Assembly (NCBI RefSeq): GCF_023920225.1
Contig: NZ_CP092587.1
Span: 2,790,001-2,854,000 of the forward strand
Direction of reading: 5' to 3'
From: Vibrio gazogenes
GTDB taxonomy: Bacteria; Pseudomonadota; Gammaproteobacteria; Enterobacterales; Vibrionaceae
Length of the DNA: 64,000 nucleotides
The notes beneath the pieces are model-generated. The model did no database searches. It saw nothing but the letters and a program-made list of their open reading frames with translations, and was not told the DNA's origin. The translations under genes were made by a program, and so were the position numbers. Below, in pieces: positions 27,893 to 36,926 of this stretch (its first letter is position 1; each line of letters begins with the position of its first letter).

Positions 27893-28344
27893 TCAGCGAG
27901 TCATTTATCGGTGTCAATTGGGGAAAAACTCCGTTTCAACGGCATACAGACCCGATTATAAATGCTTCCTGGAATATCTATTCGCCCGTGTATCCCATAA
28001 CCCATTCTCATTATTAAACTTTTATTACCTCATTTAAATCAACATTGACACATGAATAGGTGACTCCTAGACTTCAGAGGAATCACCAAATATGCATGAG
28101 TATTATTTGCATTTATGTGCATATTTCCGGTTCGCCTATATCAACATCAGGTGTATGGTAAAACCAGGTCTAAGAAAATGGGTTGTATGTGATTGATTTT
28201 TAATCTATAAAATTCAATGTAGGCCACGACAACATGGTTTTCTGTGAATACATCTATTTTTGATGCTTACCATGTTCGTGTCTACAAGACGAAGTACAGA
28301 CAGGAAAGTAAAGATCAGCTTTTCATAACTTCGAGGATCAATTC
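27893..28344. other. Intergenic region between Rep remnant and aerolysin-like gene
   Basis: There are 452 bases between divergent features, with no credible gene. It is AT-rich and includes the toxin gene promoter region and a GAGG ribosome binding site 8 bases before ATG 28345. I see no hairpin that stands out. Confidence 0.6.
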
Positions 28345-29586
28345 ATGTCTCAAATACAACAACGTCAGTTTGGCGAGCTTGTCATCTGTTTTACCGATCA
28401 ATTTACCCTCCGCTGGAACGACAAAGGGAGTGGCGCCGATGATGATGGTGCGTATTGGCATCCAATCCCTGCGGCAGGATTTTTTGCCCTGGGCAGTGTC
28501 GGTGTCAACAATTACGGTGATATAAATAATAACCGGGCTGCGATGACCGTGAAAGCTGCGGATGCAAACTCCGATGCGTTGGCACGTCCGACCGATTATA
28601 CATTGATATGGGCGGATCATGGTTCCGGTGCTGACCGTGATGGTTCGTGCTGGCGTCCTGTTGCGCCTGATGGGTATGTTTCACTCGGGGATGTCTTTGC
28701 AGATGGTTACGGCAAACCATCATTAGATGACGTGATGTGTGTGCGGGCTGATCTTGTCTATATGGCGGATATTGGTCCGCAAATCTGGGCAGATCACGGG
28801 TCTGGCGCAGATAAGGACATTGACACATTTGCAATCATAACGCCACCGACGTACCTCGATTCAAACAGAGGCTTATTTGCCGTCAACAGTTTCGTTGCGA
28901 ATAACAAATACGACAAACCGAAGGGAGCGCCGGTACTACATGTCTTGAATCTGCCTTTCCCGACCGAATCTCATCCGGAACCTCAACCACCGCATCTGGA
29001 CAGCTTCTCTCCGCCATCAAGTCAGACGACTCCGGTATTAGATCATTCTGTCTGGGTTCCTTTCACCGCAATTAAAGACGATGCCAGAGATACGGCCTGG
29101 AAAGTACAGAATTCTCCGTTTTATCGGGTGGATCGTTACGCTGCTTATAAAACTGAGATATATGATCATAACCAAACCTCTGTGACTCAAAAAATCACTG
29201 AATCGATCACGACCGGGATCAGTAAAAGTAAAGAAGAGTCGTTCAGTGTGACGACAGGAATCTCGGTTACAGCGACAAGTGGGGTCAGTTTCCTGGGGAC
29301 GGGGGGTGAAGTTTCGGCGACTGTCTCCGTTGAGTTGGGCTGGCAGCGTTCAACCAACATCACTCAGTTCCGTGAAGAGACTCTGGAATATTCGATAGAA
29401 GTTCCTCCGGGTAGAGCACAGGCAATATGGTCAACCAATTATGAATTGCAGGTTGTTCGTGAAGATGGTTCCAATTTACCGACCCGTTTAATTTTCGATG
29501 TCGATTATTTTGTTCACAGTGAATATCCAAACGGAGAAACGACCCGGGAAATTCCAGCCAGAAGAGAGCGGCTAAATTTCAATTAA
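28345..29586 (+). CDS. Vps62-related / aerolysin-like pore-forming toxin
   Basis: A 413-residue protein without a signal peptide. Residues 1-200 match the Vps62-related (DUF946) fold: three repeats of a W-x-D-x-G-S-G-A-D motif (WNDKGSGADDDGAYW, WADHGSGADRDGSCW, WADHGSGADKDID), each followed by a Y-x-S/A-L-G-x-V strand. Residues about 235-405 look like an aerolysin/ETX-MTX2-type module with a long Ser/Thr-rich alternating stretch (SITTGISKSKEESFSVTTGI, then VSATVSVELGW), as in membrane-inserting beta-hairpins. The family includes proteins active on eukaryotic or insect cells. Target and secretion route are unknown. It lies between two Rep repeats and is oriented against them. Confidence 0.78.
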   Translation: MSQIQQRQFGELVICFTDQFTLRWNDKGSGADDDGAYWHPIPAAGFFALGSVGVNNYGDINNNRAAMTVKAADANSDALARPTDYTLIWADHGSGADRDGSCWRPVAPDGYVSLGDVFADGYGKPSLDDVMCVRADLVYMADIGPQIWADHGSGADKDIDTFAIITPPTYLDSNRGLFAVNSFVANNKYDKPKGAPVLHVLNLPFPTESHPEPQPPHLDSFSPPSSQTTPVLDHSVWVPFTAIKDDARDTAWKVQNSPFYRVDRYAAYKTEIYDHNQTSVTQKITESITTGISKSKEESFSVTTGISVTATSGVSFLGTGGEVSATVSVELGWQRSTNITQFREETLEYSIEVPPGRAQAIWSTNYELQVVREDGSNLPTRLIFDVDYFVHSEYPNGETTREIPARRERLNFN

Positions 29587-29951
29587 GCGATTGTTCCGCC
29601 CACGGATCCGCTTGCGGGTCCGTGAACCCATCCCGGATCAGAACTTGGCATGGAATCCGGAATTTCTCCAATCCACAACAACGATCACGAGCCTTTTTCC
29701 ATCATTTCTAACACAATCAGCACTAATTCCTGACCTGAAATTTGAAATGACTCAATACGCTTTCATTACAATAAGCTCTATTAAATTGAACGGGTGAGAA
29801 GGATCTCACACTTAATATCTAGCTTAAAAAGAATACTCTTTACTAAAAAATTTATTGCAATGCTAAACAACAGTGAAACCAATACAATACCAGTTTCATA
29901 ATTAAAATACATTATCCTCTCAGTGTATTTTTGCTCCTCCCAAAAATACAC
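29587..29951. other. Gap after the aerolysin-like gene
   Basis: There are 365 bases without a credible gene. The first 40 contain a GC-rich hairpin. The rest (29690-29940) is AT-rich filler reaching the edge of the second Rep repeat. Confidence 0.6.
29601..29624 (+). terminator. Hairpin downstream of the aerolysin-like gene
   Basis: CACGGATCC (29601-29609) pairs with GGGTCCGTG (29616-29624) with one G-U-type mismatch. There is no T-tract, so termination would be weak or factor-dependent. Confidence 0.4.
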
Positions 29952-31209
29952 TTATTCACAGAACTCCAAGTTAAAAGAAGACGCTAAGCCGGACTCTATC
30001 CGCCATGCAAAAACACGGGTGATGAATTCACGCCCGGCAGTCATCACCCCTTTTAAAGCCCTGACCAGTTCGTTGTCACAATATTGGCTGGTTTTCACCG
30101 CTCCGGTGTCTTAGTCGATGGAAAGCTCATAGTAAGGTTTAAACACCTGCGCCTTGCGCTCACAGAACACACCGCCCATTTGCAGCGTGTAAGTCTTCCA
30201 GTCGCCTTTGTCAGCGGCTTCAATAATGGCCTTGGCTCTTTCCGGTAAATCCATGATGTCTTTTAATCTGCGCAACTCTCGCCAGACGGTAACGGAACAG
30301 CCACCCAGTTGCTGAAACTGACGAATCCCCCAACAAGCCGCCCATGCATCCACTCTGGCCGCAGCTTCTAACGGGTCTTCGCCATAGATGCCACATTCAA
30401 GGTTTTCACCGTCGATATTCTTGGAAATGTATTTGGCAATGTAGCCAGTCGCTGAGCCTTTGTTCGGGTCAATTTTCACTTCGGTAAAGCGGTGCTTGTC
30501 GGCTCCGGTTTCATCACCGTCTTCACGCAAGGCATAATCACGCATGATATTGACCATCTTTTGATATTGATGCTTTTCGACAAATAACAGTAAGTGCCAG
30601 TGTGGTGTCCCGTCGTGTTGTGGCTCCGCCACCCGAAAGCCATAAAAACGAATGTCTAACCGATTGAGCTTGGCTCGGATGAGTTGCCACTGTTTATTGA
30701 GATAAGCTTGCCCGTCTAATGGGGTCAATCCTTCCCATTTGGGATTGATATCCCCTGATTTGGAATAACTGCGGTGATACTTCGACGGGCAGGTGATGGT
30801 TAAAAAGGTCGCTTCATGTCCTAAGTCTTGCGCCAACTCTTCAAAGCCTCTGGCTCTGACCATCAGCTCGCCTTTTCTGATTTTCGGGTCTGATACGCCT
30901 TTTTGTGACAATTCCAGTAATGAGAAGCGCTGGCCGTGCTCATTGACAGCAAAGGTATTGGAGAGATATTCATGTTGATAGGCTTTTTGTCTGATGCGGG
31001 CTTTCAGCGTCAGACGAGAACAATACAGACTGGTTTTCTTGTTGACCTGATTGAGATGATGCAGCACCGTTTCAATATTGCGTCTGCGCGATTTTCTCAG
31101 TTTACGTAACCACCATTTTGCATCACTGTAACGACCCATTTCACCATTGAGGGAATGGGTTTCTGTCGGAGTAATGCCTTGCTGACGGATAAAGCCGCGA
31201 ACGGTTTCA
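29938..31209. repeat. 1.27-kb direct repeat, copy 2 (Rep fragment)
   Basis: The partner of 26571-27842. It is the same length and orientation, with left and right edges at the same points in the rep gene. Sequence before the edges is unrelated between the copies. Confidence 0.85.
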
Positions 31210-31298
31210 TCCCGATCTAAGGGAGCAACCACATCCTTTTTACTATCATAGAAGTCATGTTTGTCCAGGCTGATACCAATGGAAATTACGAGGCTCAA
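29952..31298 (-). pseudogene. P2-type HUH replication endonuclease, copy 2, with nonsense codon
   Basis: The same protein as copy 1 from ETVRGFIRQQG onward, with HUH (GTPHWHLLLF) and YIAKYISK intact. The frame upstream (about 30 codons starting MSLVISIGI) is unrelated and probably not native. At 30111-30113 a CAA glutamine codon of copy 1 is TAA here. The remaining 53 codons to the original stop at 29952 stay in frame (ending LEFCE). So copy 2 is broken at both ends. It lies just after the SulP locus and marks the far border of the toxin-carrying segment. Confidence 0.87.
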
Positions 31299-31346
31299 TA
31301 ACCGCTTATTTCAATTCACCACCTTTATGAAGTAGCAATAAATCAG

Positions 31347-33071
31347 CTATTGAAGAACCGAACTGTCCAAATCAGCCATCGCCTCATACTGACTGATATA
31401 TACCTTGCCTTTGAAGTGTTCAAAGAAGTCTGACTTTTGCATATCGTCCATGATCGGGCCTTTAACTTCTGATAAGTGCAGTTGAATCTCGGATTCTTTC
31501 AGACGGTCGTGAATTAACGTCAGGCTTTCCAGCGCACTGGCATCGATCATATTTACCCCGGATAACATCAAGACCAGATGTTGGGTTTGCGGGTACTGTT
31601 CCATATATTCCGGTATCTGATCTTCAAGATAGCGAGCATTGGCGAAATATAAGCTTTCGTCAATCCGCAGGCTGAGTACCGTTTTACTTTGGATTACATT
31701 AAAGCGATGTATATTGCGGAAATGTTGGGTTCCCTCAATTAAGCCGACCACTGCAATATGTGGCCGACTGGTGCGCCATAAAAATAGTGCTAGAGAAGAA
31801 GCTAGTCCCACCAGTACGCCAATCTAAACATTAAAGATCAGTACACCGATAATAGTAAGAAACATGGCAATAGCATCACTTTTAGCACTTTTCCAGGTAT
31901 GGATGATGGCTTTCACATCAATCAGTGCCGATACAGCAACGATAATAGTTGCCGCTAGTACCGCATGTGGCAAATAAGTGAACAGCGGGGTGAAATAAAG
32001 CACGGTAATACCGATCCCGATTGCGGTAAATGTGCCCGCCAATGGCGTTTCAGCGCCAGCATCATAATTGACGACTGATCGCGACAGACCACCGGTAACC
32101 GGAAATCCCCCGTTAATAGCCGAAGCGATGTTGGCACCACTTAAGGCAATCAATTCCTGATTTGGCTCAATTCTCTGGCGACGTTTCGCCGCGAGTGTCT
32201 GGCCAACCGAAGCTGATTCGACAAAACCGATAATACTCAGCAGAATCGCGGCCGGAAGCAGGTCGCCAATTAAGGTGAGATCGAGCGATGGCAATGAAAA
32301 ACTGGGCAAACCGCTTGGGATCTGGCCGACCACGCTTACGCCCTTTTTGTCCAGATCAAACAGGGCTACCAGTACAATACTCAGTATCATCACCATCACT
32401 GGAACCAGTTTGGTTACATGACCTGCAAGTTCTGATGAAAGTCCCAATTTGATTAAATTGGGTTTGAGGCTCTTACGTGCATAGCTCAGGGCAATCAAAC
32501 AGGATGCCCCAATCAGCAACGTATAGAAATTAGTTTGGGGCAACGCAAGAATCAAGTTGGTCAGGCGTTCTATCACATTTTCTCCGTGCAGAGGCACGCC
32601 AAGAATATGTTTAAACTGACCGATAGAGATAAGAATACCGGAGGCGGTCATAAAGCCGGAAAGCACCGGGTGGCTTAAAAAAGTGGTCAGAAATCCCAGT
32701 TTTAGTACCGACATCAGCAATAGCACGATACCGGAAAGAAATGCCAAGGTTGCCGCGGCCGTGATATAGCCTTGGCTACCCGTTTCAAACAGCGGAGCAA
32801 TGGCTTCTGCGGTCATTAACGAGATGACCGCTACCGGACCGACGGCCAGTGTTTTACTGGTACCAAGCAGAGTATAAGCGATCAGCGGCAGGATACTGGC
32901 GTACAGACCAACAACGGGTGGCATGCCAGCGACCATGGCGTATGCAAGGCTTTGTGGGATCAGCATCAAAGTCACGATAATAGCAGCTAAGCCATCTTTC
33001 GTGGCGTCATGACGCGAATAATCAGGCAACCAAGACGATATCGGCAGCCATTTCAACCAAGAATGTTTCAT
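31347..33071 (-). pseudogene. SulP-family anion permease with STAS domain, interrupted by an amber codon
   Basis: The membrane part (415 codons, about 10-12 helices, MKHSWLKWLPISSWLPDYSR to IIGVLIFNV) stops at TAG 31824-31826. The next codons continue in the same frame as IGVLVGLASSLALFLWRTSRP, then a C-terminal STAS domain (about 120 residues) to 31347. Related SulP proteins usually read FNVQIGVLVG, so a single CAG-to-TAG change explains the break. If not suppressed, the product lacks the last helix and STAS. SulP proteins move sulfate, bicarbonate or other anions. It follows the DUF442 phosphatase, MBL hydrolase and peroxiredoxin genes in the same direction, as in persulfide-stress operons. 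Confidence 0.9.
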
Positions 33072-33104
33072 GCTTTGATTATCCTAAGCAATGTGTAAAT
33101 TCGG

Positions 33105-33515
33105 TTAATCGGATGGCTTAACCCAACTCAGGTCAAAACCCATTTCGGCGGCTTGGGCAATGCGTTGATCAAATGAACCCAATTCGTCGCTGCTCATTGC
33201 CCAGAGTGCGCTACAACGTGTTCCGGTGCGACAGAAAGCAAAAATTGGTTTAGGAGCCTGTGCAAAGAGCTGACCAAACTGTTTGCCCTGCTCTTGAGTA
33301 ATATTTCCGGAGATCACTGGTAGGTGAAAATAGGCTAAGCCCTGTTCTTTAGCCAGTCGTTCAATTTCTCTATTCAGAGGCTGACTATTTTCTTCCCCGT
33401 CCGGGCGGTTGTTGATGATCGACTTAAACCCCATTGCAGCCAGACGTGCTACGTCGCTGGGCAGAATTTGTGGTGAAACGGTCATTGAATCAGTTAAATA
33501 GATTGGTATCAGCAT
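33105..33515 (-). CDS. DUF442 / BLH-type phosphatase-like protein
   Basis: A 136-residue protein of the beta-lactamase-hydrolase-like phosphatase family (DUF442). The active-site loop FCRTGTRCSALW has the Cys-x5-Arg form of tyrosine-phosphatase-like enzymes, and the N-terminal block GFKSIINNRPDGEE is typical. In BigR/Blh and SQR-type sulfide operons this domain is fused to, or next to, a persulfide dioxygenase and may act as a rhodanese-like sulfur carrier. Here it is a separate gene between the MBL hydrolase and SulP genes. Sulfur transfer is inferred from the operon. The start MLIPIYLTD has an AAATGGAGTTGC-type ribosome binding site. Confidence 0.88.
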   Translation of the reverse strand: MLIPIYLTDSMTVSPQILPSDVARLAAMGFKSIINNRPDGEENSQPLNREIERLAKEQGLAYFHLPVISGNITQEQGKQFGQLFAQAPKPIFAFCRTGTRCSALWAMSSDELGSFDQRIAQAAEMGFDLSWVKPSD

Positions 33516-33530
33516 AACAGCAACTCCATT

Positions 33531-34394
33531 TCAGACTTTATTCAATGGTATTTTCAAATAGCGCACACCGTTATCTTCTTCCGGTGGCAATTCTCCGGCA
33601 CGCATATTGACCTGAACCGAAGGCAAAATCAGGGTCGGCATATTCAGCGTGGCATCACGACCTTCACGCATTTCAACAAATTTCTGCTCAGAAATATCTT
33701 CTTTGACGTGGATATTGTGTAGACGCTCATCACCGATCGTCGTTTCAAACAGATACTCTTCGCGGTTTGGTGCTTTGTAGTCATGACACATAAAGACGCG
33801 TGTTTCATCAGGCAGAGAGAACAATTTCTGAATTGAGTGATAGAGGGTAGCTGCATCTCCTCCGGGGAAATCGCAACGGGCAGTGCCATAATCGGGCATG
33901 AATAAGGTATCGCCAACAAATACGCAATTACCAATCACATAAGCCATACAGGCAGGAGTGTGGCCCGGAGTATGGATTGCGTGTGCTTCAATATGACCAA
34001 GAGTAAAGGTTTCCTGATCGGCAAACAGATGATCAAACTGGCTGCCGTCCATTGCAAAATCACTACCGGCATTAAACAGTTTGCCAAACGTATCCTGTAC
34101 CACCGTAATTTTGTCACCAATCCCCAATTTACCACCGAGTTTCTGCTTAATATAGGGAGCCGCGCTTAGATGATCAGCATGAACATGAGTTTCAAGAATC
34201 CACTCAACCTTTAAGCCACTCTCCACTATAAACTCAATCAACTTATCTGCTGTTTCGTATGAAGTTCTACCAGAAGCGGGATCGTAGTCTAGCACCGAAT
34301 CGATAACGGCACATTGCTGGCTGTCTGGATCCACGACAGCATAGCTGTAGGTGGAAGTTTTCGGATCGAAAAACTCATAAACATTGGGAGTCAT
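33531..34394 (-). CDS. MBL-fold persulfide dioxygenase-like hydrolase
   Basis: A 287-residue metallo-beta-lactamase-fold protein. The HVHADH metal motif (ETHVHADHLSAA), GHTPACMAYV, GDTLFMPDYGTARCDFPGG and CHDYKAPNRE blocks match the Blh/ETHE1-like group, which oxidise glutathione persulfide to sulfite with one iron. I start at ATG 34394 (MTPNVYEFFD), because GGAGG lies 6-7 bases before it. A longer frame has an 11-residue non-conserved extension. It lies between the peroxiredoxin and DUF442 genes, fitting a reactive-sulfur detoxification operon. Confidence 0.9.
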   Translation of the reverse strand: MTPNVYEFFDPKTSTYSYAVVDPDSQQCAVIDSVLDYDPASGRTSYETADKLIEFIVESGLKVEWILETHVHADHLSAAPYIKQKLGGKLGIGDKITVVQDTFGKLFNAGSDFAMDGSQFDHLFADQETFTLGHIEAHAIHTPGHTPACMAYVIGNCVFVGDTLFMPDYGTARCDFPGGDAATLYHSIQKLFSLPDETRVFMCHDYKAPNREEYLFETTIGDERLHNIHVKEDISEQKFVEMREGRDATLNMPTLILPSVQVNMRAGELPPEEDNGVRYLKIPLNKV

Positions 34395-34503
34395 ATTTCC
34401 TCCTTGGTTTCGTAAAGGATGAACCATATATTGTTAAAATAACGGGGGCTGGAAAGCACCCGTTCACAAAGCAACTCAGTGTCAGGTTAACAAGGGTTGC
34501 TGA

Positions 34504-35151
34504 TTACAGTGATTTTTTGCTGAAATACCAGTCAACGTAGTTGTAACCTTGATCTTTACGCACTTCGGCTTCTTGAGCGGTTGCAGGTGGTGGAACAATT
34601 ACTTCATCGCCAGGAGTCCAGCTCTCCGGAGTTGCACACACGTTTGCATCGGTAGTTTGTAGTGCTTTAACCAGACGCAGGATTTCTGCAACTGAACGAC
34701 CGTTACTCATTGGGTAGTAAAGCATCGCACGTAGTACGCCTTCAGGGTCGATAACGAAAGTGGCACGAACCGCAGAAGTATCACTTGCACCTGGCTGAAC
34801 CATGCCGTAAGCGCCAGCGACTTTCATATTCAGGTCAGCGATAATCGGGAAGTTAATTTCAACACCAAAGTTATCTTTAATGCTCCGAGCCCATGCGATG
34901 TGTGCATGAACGCCATCGATAGACAGACCCATCAGTTCACAATTAAGGGCTTTAAAGTCTGCACTTGCCTGAGCAAATGCCATAAATTCAGTCGTACATA
35001 CCGGAGTAAAGTCTGCTGGGTGAGAGAAAAGAACCAGCCATTTGCCCTTGTAGTCTTCCAAGCTAAGCATACCGTGAGTGGTTTTTGCGGTGAAAGCCGG
35101 AGCCGCTTCATTCAGACGTGGCATTGCAACTACAGTTGTTTGTTCAGTCAT
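34504..35151 (-). CDS. 1-Cys peroxiredoxin (Prx6-type)
   Basis: A 215-residue thiol peroxidase. The peroxidatic Cys52 lies in FTPVCTTEF and the distal C-terminal dimer domain is present (GDEVIVPPPATAQEAEVRK, ending YNYVDWYFSKKSL), as in Prx6/YLR109-type enzymes. A second cysteine near residue 170 (NVCATPESW) is not at the usual resolving position. It reduces peroxides and perhaps persulfides. It is first in the peroxiredoxin-MBL-DUF442-SulP transcript. A palindromic operator-like site lies 36-51 bases upstream of its ATG. Confidence 0.93.
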   Translation of the reverse strand: MTEQTTVVAMPRLNEAAPAFTAKTTHGMLSLEDYKGKWLVLFSHPADFTPVCTTEFMAFAQASADFKALNCELMGLSIDGVHAHIAWARSIKDNFGVEINFPIIADLNMKVAGAYGMVQPGASDTSAVRATFVIDPEGVLRAMLYYPMSNGRSVAEILRLVKALQTTDANVCATPESWTPGDEVIVPPPATAQEAEVRKDQGYNYVDWYFSKKSL

Positions 35152-35661
35152 ATTGTATTCCTTTCATGTATATTAGAGTTTAATTAATTAGCATTTGCTA
35201 ATGGAATTAATTTAATGACATTCGCCACTAAGAACAAATAGAAATGAACAATTAGTTTGATAGGGTATAGCGATTAGGAAACTTTTAAAGTCGCTCATGC
35301 TCATGGATAATTTATAGCTTATGCTAAATAATTTAAGAAGGTGCAGTTAAAATTCTGAGTGTCATCTCCCAGAATTTGAGTGGTCATTTTAATGAGTAAT
35401 TGCACTTAAAGATCTGCTCAAGCAAAACTGGGCTCTTCACTAAGTGATATTTTTCTGAATTCACGAGACTCAACACTGATACATAAAGCCAGCTTTTGGA
35501 CTGCTTCCCAATCCGCTTTTTTAAAACAGACAATTGAGGAAGATACCGATTGGACCGAGTTGGTGGATCAACTCGATGTCATGCTGCGAGACGAATGAGT
35601 GATTGAGTCAATATCCTCCCGAGAAGGAGGATATTTTAGTCGTTCTGAGAAGTAATTTGTT
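35152..35661. other. Promoter region and gene fragment upstream of the peroxiredoxin operon
   Basis: There are 510 bases. 35152-35340 is AT-rich promoter DNA with the 35187-35202 palindrome. From about 35411 to 35598 (+ strand) an open frame without a credible start encodes a 60-residue hydrophilic fragment (KLGSSLSDIFLNSRDSTLIH, then TDWTELVDQLDVMLRDE). It looks like the 3' end of a lost gene that I cannot name. 35610-35640 has an imperfect CCTCCCGAGAAGGAGG hairpin. Confidence 0.5.
35187..35202. promoter_or_regulatory. Palindromic operator-like site, possibly for a BigR/SqrR-type repressor
   Basis: ATTAGCA-TT-TGCTAAT is a perfect 7-bp inverted repeat just upstream of the peroxiredoxin gene. 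BigR/SqrR-type ArsR repressors of sulfide operons use ATTAG-CTAAT-type palindromes, so the form fits. No such regulator gene is in this window. Confidence 0.45.
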
Positions 35662-36000
35662 TTAGAAACTCACCGCCGGACATAGCTTCAAAGCCTCTTG
35701 AGCACGAACATATCGGGCTTTCGTAGCATTTAATTTTTCTCGCGTAAATTTGATCTGGTCGAGCAACTCGTTTACATCATATATGGACTGTTCGAGCGTA
35801 GACCTTGACTCTGTGTTCTCCGAATCACTCTGACCTTTCTGTGCGCTGACAATCGGCTGAAAAATCGCATCATACATCCCCTCTTGTGATGCAGATTTGT
35901 GGATATTGGTCATTTGGGTATTCAGGTTCGCAATGATGGTATTGATATCCGGACGATTGGATAACAGTTGATTTGTTACCGCAAGATTGGCGTCTTTTGT
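35662..36000 (-). pseudogene. 5'-truncated coiled-coil protein gene
   Basis: The last 110 or so codons encode a helical, Gln/Asn/Glu-rich protein (NRPDINTIIANLNTQMTN, EQSIYDVNELLDQIKFTREK, ending ALKLCPAVSF). The frame stays open upstream to 36165, but residues beyond about codon 58 are only the antisense of the lipoprotein gene and look unnatural. The true 5' end is therefore lost at about 36000, where it abuts the 5'-truncated lipoprotein gene. I do not recognise the family. Confidence 0.5.
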
Positions 36001-36330
36001 TGTGCAGCGATGTTTAACGGCACAAGTCAACAAGTATCGATTCGTAGTAAAAACCCAACAGCTAAAATCTATGTGAATGAAGCATATCTTGACGATGGTA
36101 ATGTCGTTACCGTATTCAAGAAAAATCAAAACTATACGATTCGCGTTGAAGAAGATAATTGCCACTCAGTTTCTATTCCTGTGACGAAGTCATTCGATCC
36201 GACCACATTGTTGGGCATACTCATCGACTTTGGCCTCGTTTCTATTCTAGTCGTCGATGGCGTAGGTACTGGCGCATGGCAAAAATTTGACCAAACAAGC
36301 TACATCGTCAATGCAAATTGCTCAAAATAA
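35998..36330 (+). pseudogene. 5'-truncated small lipoprotein gene
   Basis: The translated product from about the Cys at 36001 reads CAAMFNGTSQQVSIRSKNP, then AKIYVNEAYLDDGNVVTVF and a hydrophobic stretch (LLGILIDFGLVSILVVDGV). This is the pattern of small NGT-Q-type outer-membrane lipoproteins, in which the Cys follows a signal peptide. Here the signal peptide is replaced by an unrelated 12-residue segment from ATG 35968, which is antisense to the neighbouring gene. The 3' end is intact and a T-rich terminator follows. The gene is probably inactive as a lipoprotein. Confidence 0.6.
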
Positions 36331-36338
36331 AAAACTTC

Positions 36339-36364
36339 AGGCAGTATCATATGCCGCCTTTTTT
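36339..36364 (+). terminator. Terminator of the truncated lipoprotein gene
   Basis: AGGCAGTATCATATGCCGCCT folds with short GGCA/TGCC and AGGC/GCCT alternatives and is followed by TTTTTT. It lies 9 bases past the stop codon. Confidence 0.6.
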
Positions 36365-36427
36365 ATACCTTTAAATCACACTTCTTTGAGACCCCCCGTC
36401 GACCCGATTCATCGCTCATTCTATCGC

Positions 36428-36739
36428 TTATGGCCAAGCGCGTTTTTTACCACCGTTGGCTTTAATCAGTTCAATCGCTTTCTTCGACTTATCTTCAATC
36501 GAACGTAAACTACGCGTGACTTGCTCCTGAAACTCAGCCTTACTCTGACCATACTGCTCAGGCGATGGGGATAACGCTTGTGATTGTAATTGGTGGATCA
36601 TCTGAACCAATTGCTTATTCTGAGCTTCGAGTGACTTCACCTTAGCAGTCAACTCTCGTAGCATACCATGCTGCTCTTGGATTCGAGATTCTATATTATT
36701 GAAAGACTGGAGTATTTGTCCGATATTTTGATCTGGCAT
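36428..36739 (-). CDS. Coiled-coil hypothetical protein
   Basis: A 103-residue cytosolic protein that is almost entirely helical with heptad repeats (IGQILQSFNNIESRIQEQHG, LTAKVKSLEAQNKQLVQM, EQVTRSLRSIEDKSKKAIEL) and a basic GGKKRAWP tail. I do not recognise a family. The start is placed at ATG 36739 (MPDQNIGQ). A TTG four codons upstream is also in frame. A perfect 8-bp inverted repeat lies 16 bases before the start. No operon partner is close. Confidence 0.6.
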   Translation of the reverse strand: MPDQNIGQILQSFNNIESRIQEQHGMLRELTAKVKSLEAQNKQLVQMIHQLQSQALSPSPEQYGQSKAEFQEQVTRSLRSIEDKSKKAIELIKANGGKKRAWP

Positions 36740-36754
36740 CGATATATCCAATTA

Positions 36755-36779
36755 GACCTACATCCCTCAAGTGTAGGTC
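36755..36779. repeat. Perfect inverted repeat in the leader of the coiled-coil gene
   Basis: GACCTACA (36755-36762) pairs with TGTAGGTC (36772-36779) around a 9-base loop. It is upstream of the leftward gene and has no T-tract, so an operator or dispersed repeat is more likely than a terminator. Confidence 0.5.
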
Positions 36780-36926
36780 AAACTTGACGATTTATTAGGG
36801 CGATGTGAACGATTGCCACCATGATAATAGCAACCCCGTCAATCATGACGGTCAATCAAATAGATCGTTTGTTTATGGGGGAAAGACCTGTACGGCCCTC
36901 CCCCGAAAAATTCGCCATATCTGAGA

